In this document: piece after piece, positions 1 to 7,224 of the stretch
Layout of the letters: the number at the start of each line of letters is the position of its first letter
Position numbering within the stretch: the first letter of the stretch is position 1
Source: Microbacteriaceae bacterium
GTDB lineage: Bacteria; Actinomycetota; Actinomycetes; Actinomycetales; Microbacteriaceae
Assembly: GCA_026785785.1 (NCBI GenBank)
Contig: JAJAZI010000330.1
Location: 1-22,431 of the forward strand
DNA: 22,431 nucleotides
Reading direction: 5' to 3'
Notes under the pieces: generated by a model
What the model was told of the DNA's origin: nothing
The model's input: only the letters and a program-made list of their open reading frames with translations
Databases searched by the model: none
Program-made: the position numbers and the translations under genes

Positions 1-1487
1 CCCGGGCCGACGGCGGCTACGAGGAAGGCCTCCTGACCCTGCGCCTCACGGCACCGCCCTCGAACAACTCGCCCATCGTCAAGTACGAGGTGGTGAGCAC
101 GAGCCACGGCAGCTACCGCAAGGACTGTGGAACCGCGCAGCGCTGCGAACTGACCGATCTCGAGGCGGGACTTCGCTACCGGTTCTCGGTGATCGCCACG
201 AACTCCATCGGCGCGTCGCAGGCGAGCCCGGAGAGCGTCGAGTTCGCGGCCGACTACCTGCCGGCGGCGCCGCGATCGGTCACCGCCAGTGCGGCGGCCG
301 CCGACGCCCGGCCCGCGCTCGATGTGGCGTGGTCGCTCGTTGCCGACCCCGCGCTCGGTACGCCGGTCTCGGGCTACGTCGTACGGATCTCCGGCCCCGG
401 GGTCGACTTCCAGACGACGACGGGCCCCGAGTCCGCGTCCCTCACCACGACCGCGTCGGGCGCCCTCGTGCCGGGCTCGCAATACTCGGTCACCGTCTAC
501 GCGCGCAACGCGGCGGCAGTGTTGAGCGACGCCGACTGGCGCCGAACCTCCTCCGCGGCCGTCACCGTGATCGGCTCTCCGAGCCAGGTCAGCGTGGCCG
601 CCGACGTCGTGAACGGGTCCGCTGGGCAGATCCGGGTCACCTGGGGCGCCAGCGACCCGAACGGCGCGCCCGGGGTCGTCTACTCGATCGGCCGGTTCCG
701 CGCCGACGGGAACATCCCGTCATCGTGTGGGCCGGGCGCAGCCAACCCCGGCGTTCCATCGGGTGCGCAGGCCCCCGCCGCCTCCGGGTGGATCGACAAC
801 GGCGCCACCGACGGCATCGACTACCGCTACGTCGTGTACGCCGACAACGGGCTGTTCTGCACCCCTTCGGCATCCGGCGCGGTGCAGAGCAAGGCGCCCC
901 CTGGCGTGGTCCTGGCATCGACCGCGGTCGAGCAGCGCGCCGGCGAACCCGACGGCAAGTTCGTCGGCAAATTCGACCTGCGGGTCGGATCCCTCTCGGC
1001 ATCCTCCGGCATCGTCAGCCGGTTCCAAGCGCAGCTGAACGGTTCCGGAACGTGGTTCAACGTCGAGGAGGGCGACTGGCTCACCTCCGCGGCGAACCTC
1101 GCCGTGTACGGCGCACCCCAATCGGTCGTCTACCGGGCCTGCCGGGACTCGTCGGAGTTCTTCTGTGGTGCAGCATCGACCGCGGAAGTGCTGACGCCGG
1201 TGAACGTCCGCGGCTCGATCGTGTCGTGCGAGGTCGGGTCGACGCCCACGTCGAACCCGCCCGCCAACCAGGGCTCGCCGACCTACCGCTACCTCTACGC
1301 CTACAACGACGGCGGGCAGCCAGTCGAGCGCTGGTCGAAGTTCGAGGAGGATGCTGTGGCTCCCGACCCCTCGGCCGTCGGCTCCGGCGAGATCAGCGTG
1401 CGGCTCAAGGTCGTCGTGTCGTTCTCCGACGGCTCGACCTACACAGATGATGGATACGTGCAGGCCACGTGCTCGCCCAGGCCCTGA
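1..1487 (+). CDS. Fibronectin type III domain surface protein, C-terminal part (5' truncated)
   Basis: The reading frame is open from base 3 to the TGA at 1485-1487 (494 visible codons), so the gene begins upstream of the window; the GTG at 90 is only the first in-frame start-like codon. The visible part reads as consecutive beta-sandwich modules of fibronectin-III type: segments such as LRYRFSVIATNSIGASQAS, YSVTVYARNAAA and IRVTWGASDPNG have the typical Y-x-F/V-x-V-x-A-x-N and W signatures. Threonine, serine and glycine content is high and a few cysteines occur. There is no C-terminal membrane segment and no LPXTG signal, so anchoring, if any, must lie in the missing N-terminus. It is followed after 79 nt by the MoxR gene and probably heads that operon. 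Role inferred: extracellular structural or adhesive partner of the downstream machine. The domain family is fairly certain; the function is unknown. Confidence 0.8.
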   Translation, partial: RADGGYEEGLLTLRLTAPPSNNSPIVKYEVVSTSHGSYRKDCGTAQRCELTDLEAGLRYRFSVIATNSIGASQASPESVEFAADYLPAAPRSVTASAAAADARPALDVAWSLVADPALGTPVSGYVVRISGPGVDFQTTTGPESASLTTTASGALVPGSQYSVTVYARNAAAVLSDADWRRTSSAAVTVIGSPSQVSVAADVVNGSAGQIRVTWGASDPNGAPGVVYSIGRFRADGNIPSSCGPGAANPGVPSGAQAPAASGWIDNGATDGIDYRYVVYADNGLFCTPSASGAVQSKAPPGVVLASTAVEQRAGEPDGKFVGKFDLRVGSLSASSGIVSRFQAQLNGSGTWFNVEEGDWLTSAANLAVYGAPQSVVYRACRDSSEFFCGAASTAEVLTPVNVRGSIVSCEVGSTPTSNPPANQGSPTYRYLYAYNDGGQPVERWSKFEEDAVAPDPSAVGSGEISVRLKVVVSFSDGSTYTDDGYVQATCSPRP

Positions 1488-1566
1488 CCCACCTGCCCGG
1501 CACGACCCGGGCGCGCACCACCCAGCATCCGAAATTCGAACACACCGCTACCCGAGGGGCCACGAC

Positions 1567-2538
1567 ATGACCATGACACCAGAGCAGGCCGGCTGGTTCT
1601 CCGCGACGTTCAACCGACTCGTCGGCAACGTCGAACAGGTGATCCTCGGCAAGACCTTCGTTGTGCGGCTGTCGTTCGCGGCACTGCTGTCGGAGGGGCA
1701 CCTGCTTCTCGAGGACTTCCCGGGAACGGGCAAGACCTCGCTGGCCCGCGCGATCGCGCAGAGCGTCGCCGGAGTGAGCAGCCGAATCCAGTTCACCCCG
1801 GACCTGCTGCCCGGCGACATCACGGGCGTGAGCATCTACGACCAGCGCAGCGGACGCTTCGACTTCCACCGCGGGCCGATCTTCGCGAACATTGTTCTCG
1901 CCGATGAGATCAACCGCGCAAGTCCGAAGACCCAGTCCGCGCTCCTCGAGGTCATGGAGGAGGGGCAGGTCACCGTCGACGGCACCACCCACGGCGTCGG
2001 ATCCCCATTCATGGTCATCGCGACGCAGAACCCGATCGAGCAGGCCGGCACCTACCGGCTGCCCGAGGCGCAGCTCGACCGGTTCATCATGAAGGCATCC
2101 ATCGGCTACCCGGACCACTCCTCCACCATCCGCATCCTCGAGGGCGCCGGCACGAAGGCGCACGAGACGACCGTTCCGGCGGTCGTCTCCGCGAGCACGA
2201 TCATCGAAATGGCCACCCTGGCCCGCACCGTGCACGTCGACCCGTCGATCAACGACTACATCTCCCGTCTCGTCGACGCGAGCCGCAGCGCGGTCGAGGT
2301 GCGGCTCGGCGTCTCGGTGCGCGGCGCCCTCGCCCTCGTCCGCGCCTCCAAGACCCTCGCGGCCGCCTCCGGCCGCCACTACGTAATCCCGGACGACGTC
2401 AAGCTGCTCGCCGAGCCCGTGCTCTCCCATCGGCTCATCCTCGATGCTGAGGCCGAGTTCGACGGCGTCACCGCGCTGAGCGTGATCGGCCAGCTGCTCA
2501 TCGAGACGCCGCCACCGAGCGACAGGCAAGCGGTGTGA
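1567..2538 (+). CDS. MoxR-family AAA+ ATPase
   Basis: 323 aa. MoxR ATPases are chaperone-like AAA+ proteins that usually work with a DUF58 or von Willebrand-A partner to mature or assemble other proteins. Walker A is FPGTGKTS (residues 51-58) and Walker B is IVLADEINR (109-117), followed by the MoxR-typical SPKTQSALLEVMEE stretch and a sensor-1 region ATQNPIEQAGTYRLPEAQLDR. A C-terminal helical lid domain follows. The frame is open further upstream (to 1351), but that part overlaps the fibronectin gene. ATG 1567 is preceded by GAGGGG at 1554-1559 with 7-nt spacing and gives a normal family length; ATG 1573 is an alternative. Its stop overlaps the start of the DUF58 gene by 4 nt (GTGA), indicating translational coupling. 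The family call is certain; the client is unknown. Confidence 0.95.
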   Translation: MTMTPEQAGWFSATFNRLVGNVEQVILGKTFVVRLSFAALLSEGHLLLEDFPGTGKTSLARAIAQSVAGVSSRIQFTPDLLPGDITGVSIYDQRSGRFDFHRGPIFANIVLADEINRASPKTQSALLEVMEEGQVTVDGTTHGVGSPFMVIATQNPIEQAGTYRLPEAQLDRFIMKASIGYPDHSSTIRILEGAGTKAHETTVPAVVSASTIIEMATLARTVHVDPSINDYISRLVDASRSAVEVRLGVSVRGALALVRASKTLAAASGRHYVIPDDVKLLAEPVLSHRLILDAEAEFDGVTALSVIGQLLIETPPPSDRQAV

Positions 2539-3974
2539 CGCTCAAGCAGGAGGACACCAGGAGCAGGGCGAAGCGGGCGTCGTCGCTTCCCGCCTCGACC
2601 AGGACCGACGCCCGCACCGCCAACGGTCGCGAGTCGTACACGACCGTGGTCTCCGCGGCCGGCCTCACGAATGCGCGGACGCGAATCGTGGGGGACCGCA
2701 CTGGACTCCTCGCCGACATCGTCGTCGCGCTCGTCCGAGCCAGCCGGGGTATCCTCGCGCTCATCCGCCAGGTCACCACCCGCATCCGGGCCGTCGTCAC
2801 GCCGCTCGGCTGGTCGACCGCGATCGTCGCGCCGCTGGCGCTCCTCTTCGGTTATCGTTTCGGCTGGCTCGAACTCGTGGCGGTCGGTTTCGCTGGAGTT
2901 GCCCTGCTCGCCATCGCGGTGCTGTACCTCGTCGGTCGGGTCGCCTTCGACGTCGAGCTGGTGATTCCGCATCGCCACCTCGTCGTCGGGCAGCCAGGCA
3001 ACGGGATCGTCTCCCTGCGCAACCCCACGCGGCACCGGGTATTCGGCACGCGGGTCGAGGTGCCGGTGGGCCGTGCCCTCATCGACCTCGCCACCCCGAG
3101 CCTGGCGGCTGGCGAGCAGTCCCGGCACGAATTCACCCTTCCCACCTCGCGGCGCGGGGTCCATGACATCGGACCCGTTCGCAGCGTGCGCGCTGACCCC
3201 GTCGGAATGGTGCGGCGAGAGCTGGTCTGGACGGGAACGACGCAGTTGTTCGTGCATCCGGCGACGATCGACGTGCCGAGTACGAGCACGGGCCTCATTC
3301 GCGACCTCGAGGGACAGCCGACCCGCGACCTCACCAACAGCGACGTGTCGTTTCACGCGCTCCGCGAGTACGTCGCCGGCGACGAGCGGCGCTACATCCA
3401 CTGGAAGAGCACGGCGAAGACCGGAACGTACATGGTGCGCCAGTTCGAAGAGACCCGGCGCAGCCGCCTCGTCGTCGCCCTCAGCCTCGCCGAGTCTGAC
3501 TTCGCCAGCGACGCCGAGTTCGAAATGGCGGTCAGCGCGGCCGGGTCCTTGGGGCTTCGGGCGATCAGGGATGCGCGCGAGATCTCGGTCGTGGTGGGCG
3601 CGGCAACCCCCGAGTTCGCCAAGCGCAAGGTGCTCGGAATCCGCCAGCTCGGCTCGCTCAGCAGAACCCGGCTCCTCGACGATCTCGCGGGCGTCGAGCG
3701 GGCGGAATCGTCCCTGCCGATCGTTGATGTCGCGCGGGTGGCCTCGGAGAAACTCGCGGGGATCTCGGTCGCGTTCCTCGTGTGCGGGTCGCTCACGACG
3801 CCGACCCAGCTGCGCGCGGCATCCGTTCTCTTCCCGGTGGGAGTCGAGGTCATCGCCGTCGTCTGCGACCCGGATGCCATGCCGGGATTGCGCCGCTTCG
3901 CCGGGCTCAGCGTGCTCACGATCGGCTACCTCGAGGACCTCGGAAGCTCCCTTGCCCGATCGGCGTCGGTATGA
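2535..3974 (+). CDS. DUF58 domain membrane protein
   Basis: 479 aa, starting at the GTG that overlaps the moxR stop. A basic, poorly conserved N-terminal stretch of about 90 residues precedes two closely spaced hydrophobic helices (about 93-110 and 114-134). The DUF58 core follows, with the family signature YVAGDERRYIHWKSTAKTG around residues 279-297 (Asp283, His289, Trp290) and then a vWA-like fold region (SRLVVALSLAESDF). DUF58 proteins are regularly encoded next to MoxR ATPases and are thought to be their membrane-tethered partners. The protein is somewhat longer than many family members because of the N-terminal extension. Its stop TGA (3972-3974) overlaps the next ATG (3971), another coupling junction. 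The family is certain; the molecular role is inferred from the MoxR-DUF58 pairing. Confidence 0.92.
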   Translation: MTLKQEDTRSRAKRASSLPASTRTDARTANGRESYTTVVSAAGLTNARTRIVGDRTGLLADIVVALVRASRGILALIRQVTTRIRAVVTPLGWSTAIVAPLALLFGYRFGWLELVAVGFAGVALLAIAVLYLVGRVAFDVELVIPHRHLVVGQPGNGIVSLRNPTRHRVFGTRVEVPVGRALIDLATPSLAAGEQSRHEFTLPTSRRGVHDIGPVRSVRADPVGMVRRELVWTGTTQLFVHPATIDVPSTSTGLIRDLEGQPTRDLTNSDVSFHALREYVAGDERRYIHWKSTAKTGTYMVRQFEETRRSRLVVALSLAESDFASDAEFEMAVSAAGSLGLRAIRDAREISVVVGAATPEFAKRKVLGIRQLGSLSRTRLLDDLAGVERAESSLPIVDVARVASEKLAGISVAFLVCGSLTTPTQLRAASVLFPVGVEVIAVVCDPDAMPGLRRFAGLSVLTIGYLEDLGSSLARSASV

Positions 3975-6271
3975 GACGGCGACGCCCGACCGTGAAGTTC
4001 ATCGTCGCGACCACGGCGATGATGTGGCTCGCGACCGCGATCGCCGCGACCGCGCTCTGGCCCGTCTACGAGAGCAGCGCATTTCTGCTGATGCTCGGCG
4101 TGACGACCGTCGTCGCCTCGGCGCTGGCCATCACCGGGGCGGTATTCCGGTTTCCGGCACACCTCGTCGCCCTGTCCGGGGTGCTCGCCTACGTCGTGCT
4201 CGGGGTTCCCCTCGCCGTGCCGGGCGAGGCGCGCTACGGCCTGCTGCCCACCCTCCCCGGGCTCGCCGACCTCGGCTTCGGCGCGATCGCCGGTTGGAAG
4301 CAGCTGCTCACCGTCACGCTGCCGGTCGGCAGCTACGAATCCCTGCTCGTGCCCGCCTTTGTACTTGTGCTCGCCACCGTGCTGGTCGGAGTCTCAGTCG
4401 CGCTTCGAGCCCGCGTCGGCGAGCTCGCCGTGCTCGCGCCGTTCACCCTGTTCCTCGCCGGCATCATTCTCGGTTCGACCACCGCCTTCTTTCCCGTCGC
4501 ATCCTCCCTCGCCCTCACGGCCACCCTGCTTCTGTGGCTCATCTTCTTCCGCTGGTACCGCCGCCGCACGTCGTCCCGCAACTACGGCTGGGTGGGTGAC
4601 GCCGGGAGCACGAGCACCCGGGTCACCGAGGACACGATCTTCGTCGGGGCGCGCACAGTTCTCGCTGCGGGTCTCATCATCGCAATCGCCGCCGGCGGCG
4701 CGGTGGCCGCGACCGCGTTCGTGCCGCCGAAAGGCGCCCGGGAGGTGCTGCGGTCCACGATCGTGCAGCCGTTCGACCCACGCGACTATCCGAGCCCCCT
4801 GTCGGGATTCCGGCGCTACCACCAGGAGACCAACGCCGACGCGACGATGCTCACTGTTGACGGACTGCCCGAGGGAGCACGTATCCGGATCGCCACCCTC
4901 GACACCTACGACGGCGTCGTCTATTCGGTCGGCGCGGAGGGCAGGGACAGCGACTCCGGATCGTTCACCCTGGTCCCGTCACGCTTCGACCGGTCGGGCC
5001 TCGACGGCGACCGGGTCGGCGTCGACGTGAGCGTCGGCGACTACTCAGGGGTCTGGCTGCCGACGATCGGCGCGTTCGAGAGCATCCGCTTCACCGGGGA
5101 GGGAGCCTCCGGGTTGCGCGGGTCGTTCTACTTCAACGACAACTCGGGGAGCGCGGCGGTGATCGGGGAGCTCGGCGAGGGCGACGCCTATCGGCTGTCC
5201 TCCGTGCTGCCGGTCGAGCCCGCACCGGAGGCTCTCGCGCGGGTCACCCCCGGCGCGTCGCAACTACCGGCGCTTCCGGTGCTTCCCGAGGACCTCTCCG
5301 TCGCCCTCGACCGCTACTCGGGCCAGATCCAGGGGCTCGGCGCACGCCTGTCCGCGGCGATGACCGGGCTGCGGGCCGAGGGATACATCAGCCACGGCGT
5401 CGCCGACGACGAGCCGATGAGCAGGTCGGGGCACTCCGCCGACCGCATCGCCGAGCTGTTCTCCGAGCAACAGATGATCGGCGACGAGGAGCAGTACGCG
5501 GTTGCCGCTGCGCTCATGGCGCGGGAGATCGGCTTCCCCGCTCGCGTCGTCGTGGGGTTCGCCCCCGCGGATGCCGTGCCGGGCGGCACGACGGTGATCA
5601 CCGGTGCCGACATATCGGCGTGGATCGAGGTCGATACCGCCCAGTACGGTTGGGTTACGATCGACCCGACGCCGCCCGAGCGCGACATCCCCGATCGGGC
5701 GCCGGAGGAGCCGACCCAGGTCGCCCGCCCGCAATCGCCCGTGCAGCCGCCGGTCCTGGAGCGGGACGTGCCGGAGGACCAGCTCGCCCCGGAGACGGCG
5801 CAAGACGAGGGAGAGGTGGCTGACCCGCTGCTTGCGCTCCTACTGCTTATGCTGCAGGTCTCCGCATGGACGTTGCTCGGCATCGCACTCCTGCTCTCGC
5901 CGTTCCTCGCGGTCATGGGGGCGAAGCTACGCAGGCGACACCTGCGTCGCACCGCAGCGTCGCCGCTCGAGCGGATCAGCGGGGGCTGGCATGAGTTCGC
6001 CGACGCGGTGCTCGACCACGGGTATGACCCCCCGGGTGGAGCTACCCGCGGCGAATATGCTCACACGGTCGGCGGGGGCCGACCGCTGCTGCTCGCCGCC
6101 GCCGCCGACCGGGCGGTGTTCGGTCCGACGGAGCCGAGCGCGAGCGAAGCCACGCGGGTGTGGAGGTCGGTCGATGAGTTGCGCCATTCCCTCGACGATG
6201 GGCTCACGAGACGACAGCGGCTGCGGGCGCGCATCTCGCTTCGATCGCTCAGTGGCAAGAAGACGACGTAG
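3971..6271 (+). CDS. Membrane transglutaminase-like (TgpA-type) protein lacking catalytic Cys/His
   Basis: 766 aa from ATG 3971, which overlaps the DUF58 stop (ATGA); the longer open frame back to 3782 lies inside the DUF58 gene. The layout is TgpA-like: several membrane helices in the first ~260 residues, a long extracytoplasmic part with the transglutaminase-like core, one membrane segment near 620-650 (LLALLLLMLQVSAWTLLGIA) and a basic cytoplasmic tail. In the core, the motif that normally reads G-x-C-x-x-F/Y-A is GDEEQYA (504-510), so the nucleophilic Cys position is Glu506. The normal H-A-W motif is S-A-W (Ser549-Trp551). Only the Asp of IDPTPP (Asp565) is kept. A Cys-protease or transglutaminase reaction is therefore not expected; a binding or scaffolding role in the MoxR-DUF58 complex is inferred. 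The frame is intact and coding looks normal, so this is a pseudoenzyme and not a pseudogene. Confidence 0.9.
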   Translation: MRRRRPTVKFIVATTAMMWLATAIAATALWPVYESSAFLLMLGVTTVVASALAITGAVFRFPAHLVALSGVLAYVVLGVPLAVPGEARYGLLPTLPGLADLGFGAIAGWKQLLTVTLPVGSYESLLVPAFVLVLATVLVGVSVALRARVGELAVLAPFTLFLAGIILGSTTAFFPVASSLALTATLLLWLIFFRWYRRRTSSRNYGWVGDAGSTSTRVTEDTIFVGARTVLAAGLIIAIAAGGAVAATAFVPPKGAREVLRSTIVQPFDPRDYPSPLSGFRRYHQETNADATMLTVDGLPEGARIRIATLDTYDGVVYSVGAEGRDSDSGSFTLVPSRFDRSGLDGDRVGVDVSVGDYSGVWLPTIGAFESIRFTGEGASGLRGSFYFNDNSGSAAVIGELGEGDAYRLSSVLPVEPAPEALARVTPGASQLPALPVLPEDLSVALDRYSGQIQGLGARLSAAMTGLRAEGYISHGVADDEPMSRSGHSADRIAELFSEQQMIGDEEQYAVAAALMAREIGFPARVVVGFAPADAVPGGTTVITGADISAWIEVDTAQYGWVTIDPTPPERDIPDRAPEEPTQVARPQSPVQPPVLERDVPEDQLAPETAQDEGEVADPLLALLLLMLQVSAWTLLGIALLLSPFLAVMGAKLRRRHLRRTAASPLERISGGWHEFADAVLDHGYDPPGGATRGEYAHTVGGGRPLLLAAAADRAVFGPTEPSASEATRVWRSVDELRHSLDDGLTRRQRLRARISLRSLSGKKTT

Positions 6272-6279
6272 GGTGTGTC

Positions 6280-7083
6280 GTGATGAAATGCCCGAACTGT
6301 TCCCAGCCGCTGCCAGTCGAGGCGCTGTTCTGCGGCGAGTGCGGCCAAGCCGTCGCGCCGCCCGTGCTCGGCCCCGCGCGAATCCGCCCGTTCATCGAGC
6401 CGCCACAGGCGTCCCGTCAGCAGACCGGGAGCGCTGAGCCGGCCGGCGACGGCGAGTACAGCCCCTGCGACGAGTGCGGTGCGGTCATGTCGTTCTCCGA
6501 CATTTTCTGTGGTTCGTGCGGTCACGTGTCGCCCACCGTGAGCGCCGCCTTCTCGAGCGCGCGCGACACCTCCATCATCGAATCGATTCGACCGGGTGCG
6601 CCGGAGCGCCCTGCCGGTGGGACAGCCGCACCACAGGTTCGCGCGCCGGAAGCGACGATCTCTCCGTCGGCACAGTCCGCCAGCGGAGACGCCAGCGGAG
6701 ACACCCGCGATGCCGACGGTGTCGAATCGGCCGGAATCGTCGCGGCGGGAGCCAAGGGCGAACGCTTCGTGCTGCAGTTCAGCACGGGGGAGAGCGTCAC
6801 CGTGAGCGGTACCGGACTCGTCGGGCGAAACCCGGTCTCCGAGCCGGCGGAGTACTTCGACCATCTGGTAAGGGTGCTCGACTCGACCCGTTCGGTGTCG
6901 AAGACCCATCTCGAGTTCGGCCAGCAGACAGGCGTGTTCTGGGTCTCGGACCGGTATTCCGGCAACGGCACGATCGTGCGGGAGCCTGATCGTCCGGCGA
7001 TCCGGTGCGAGCCCGGCAAGCGCCAGATCGTTGTGCGGGGGGCGCGCGTCGTCATCGGCGAGCAGTTCTTCGTCGTGAGCTAG
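6280..7083 (+). CDS. Double zinc-ribbon FHA domain protein
   Basis: About 267 aa. The start is GTG 6280 or the adjacent ATG 6283; an AGGG lies at 6270-6273. Two zinc ribbons open the protein: CPNC...CGEC (Cys4, 7, 18, 21) and CDEC...CGSC (Cys63, 66, 77, 80). A flexible Ala/Ser/Pro linker of about 80 residues follows, and then a C-terminal forkhead-associated domain (about 165-266) with the expected GRN (182-184), S-K-T-H (207-210) and S-G-N-G-T (227-231) motifs that bind phosphothreonine. FHA domains read Ser/Thr phosphorylation; no kinase or phosphatase is encoded nearby, so the phosphorylated partner must come from elsewhere in the genome. It begins 8 nt after the transglutaminase-like gene, so it is co-transcribed. 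In Firmicute EssC the FHA domains are fused to the ATPase; here a separate FHA protein precedes the EssC-like ATPase, which suggests a split version of that arrangement. Confidence 0.88.
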   Translation: MMKCPNCSQPLPVEALFCGECGQAVAPPVLGPARIRPFIEPPQASRQQTGSAEPAGDGEYSPCDECGAVMSFSDIFCGSCGHVSPTVSAAFSSARDTSIIESIRPGAPERPAGGTAAPQVRAPEATISPSAQSASGDASGDTRDADGVESAGIVAAGAKGERFVLQFSTGESVTVSGTGLVGRNPVSEPAEYFDHLVRVLDSTRSVSKTHLEFGQQTGVFWVSDRYSGNGTIVREPDRPAIRCEPGKRQIVVRGARVVIGEQFFVVS

Positions 7084-7224
7084 GCACCGCTCCTTCGCTT
7101 CCTGCCCCTCCTTCCTCTTCTTTCTGCCCTTCCTTCCACTCCTTCCCGCATCGGGCGGCGGGCGCTTCGGCACCGGTGTCTCGCGGCACCGTCGCGTGAG
7201 GGCGGGCTGTGGTGTGCTTCGCTG
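7084..7224. other. Spacer with a polypyrimidine tract between FHA and FtsK-like genes
   Basis: This 141-nt gap is the only sizeable break inside the operon. About 7089-7149 is almost entirely C and T on the + strand, unlike anything else in the window. There is no convincing hairpin terminator and no clear Shine-Dalgarno sequence directly before the GTG at 7225. A short open frame here (from 7005) overlaps the FHA gene out of frame and is low-complexity, so I do not call it a gene. Confidence 0.5.

Noticed and set aside
1496..1511. CCCGG...CCGGG hairpin between the fibronectin and MoxR genes as a terminator
   Set aside because: Only a 5-bp stem with no U-tract, and the genes look co-transcribed.
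1405..2529. Minus-strand 374-codon open frame opposite the MoxR gene
   Set aside because: Its translation is the charged, low-complexity type produced by codon bias on the other strand, and MoxR is unambiguous.
3971..6271. Pseudogene status for the transglutaminase-like gene because of the missing catalytic residues
   Set aside because: The frame is full length with intact membrane helices and coupling to both neighbours, and the surrounding core motifs are kept; a pseudoenzyme fits better.
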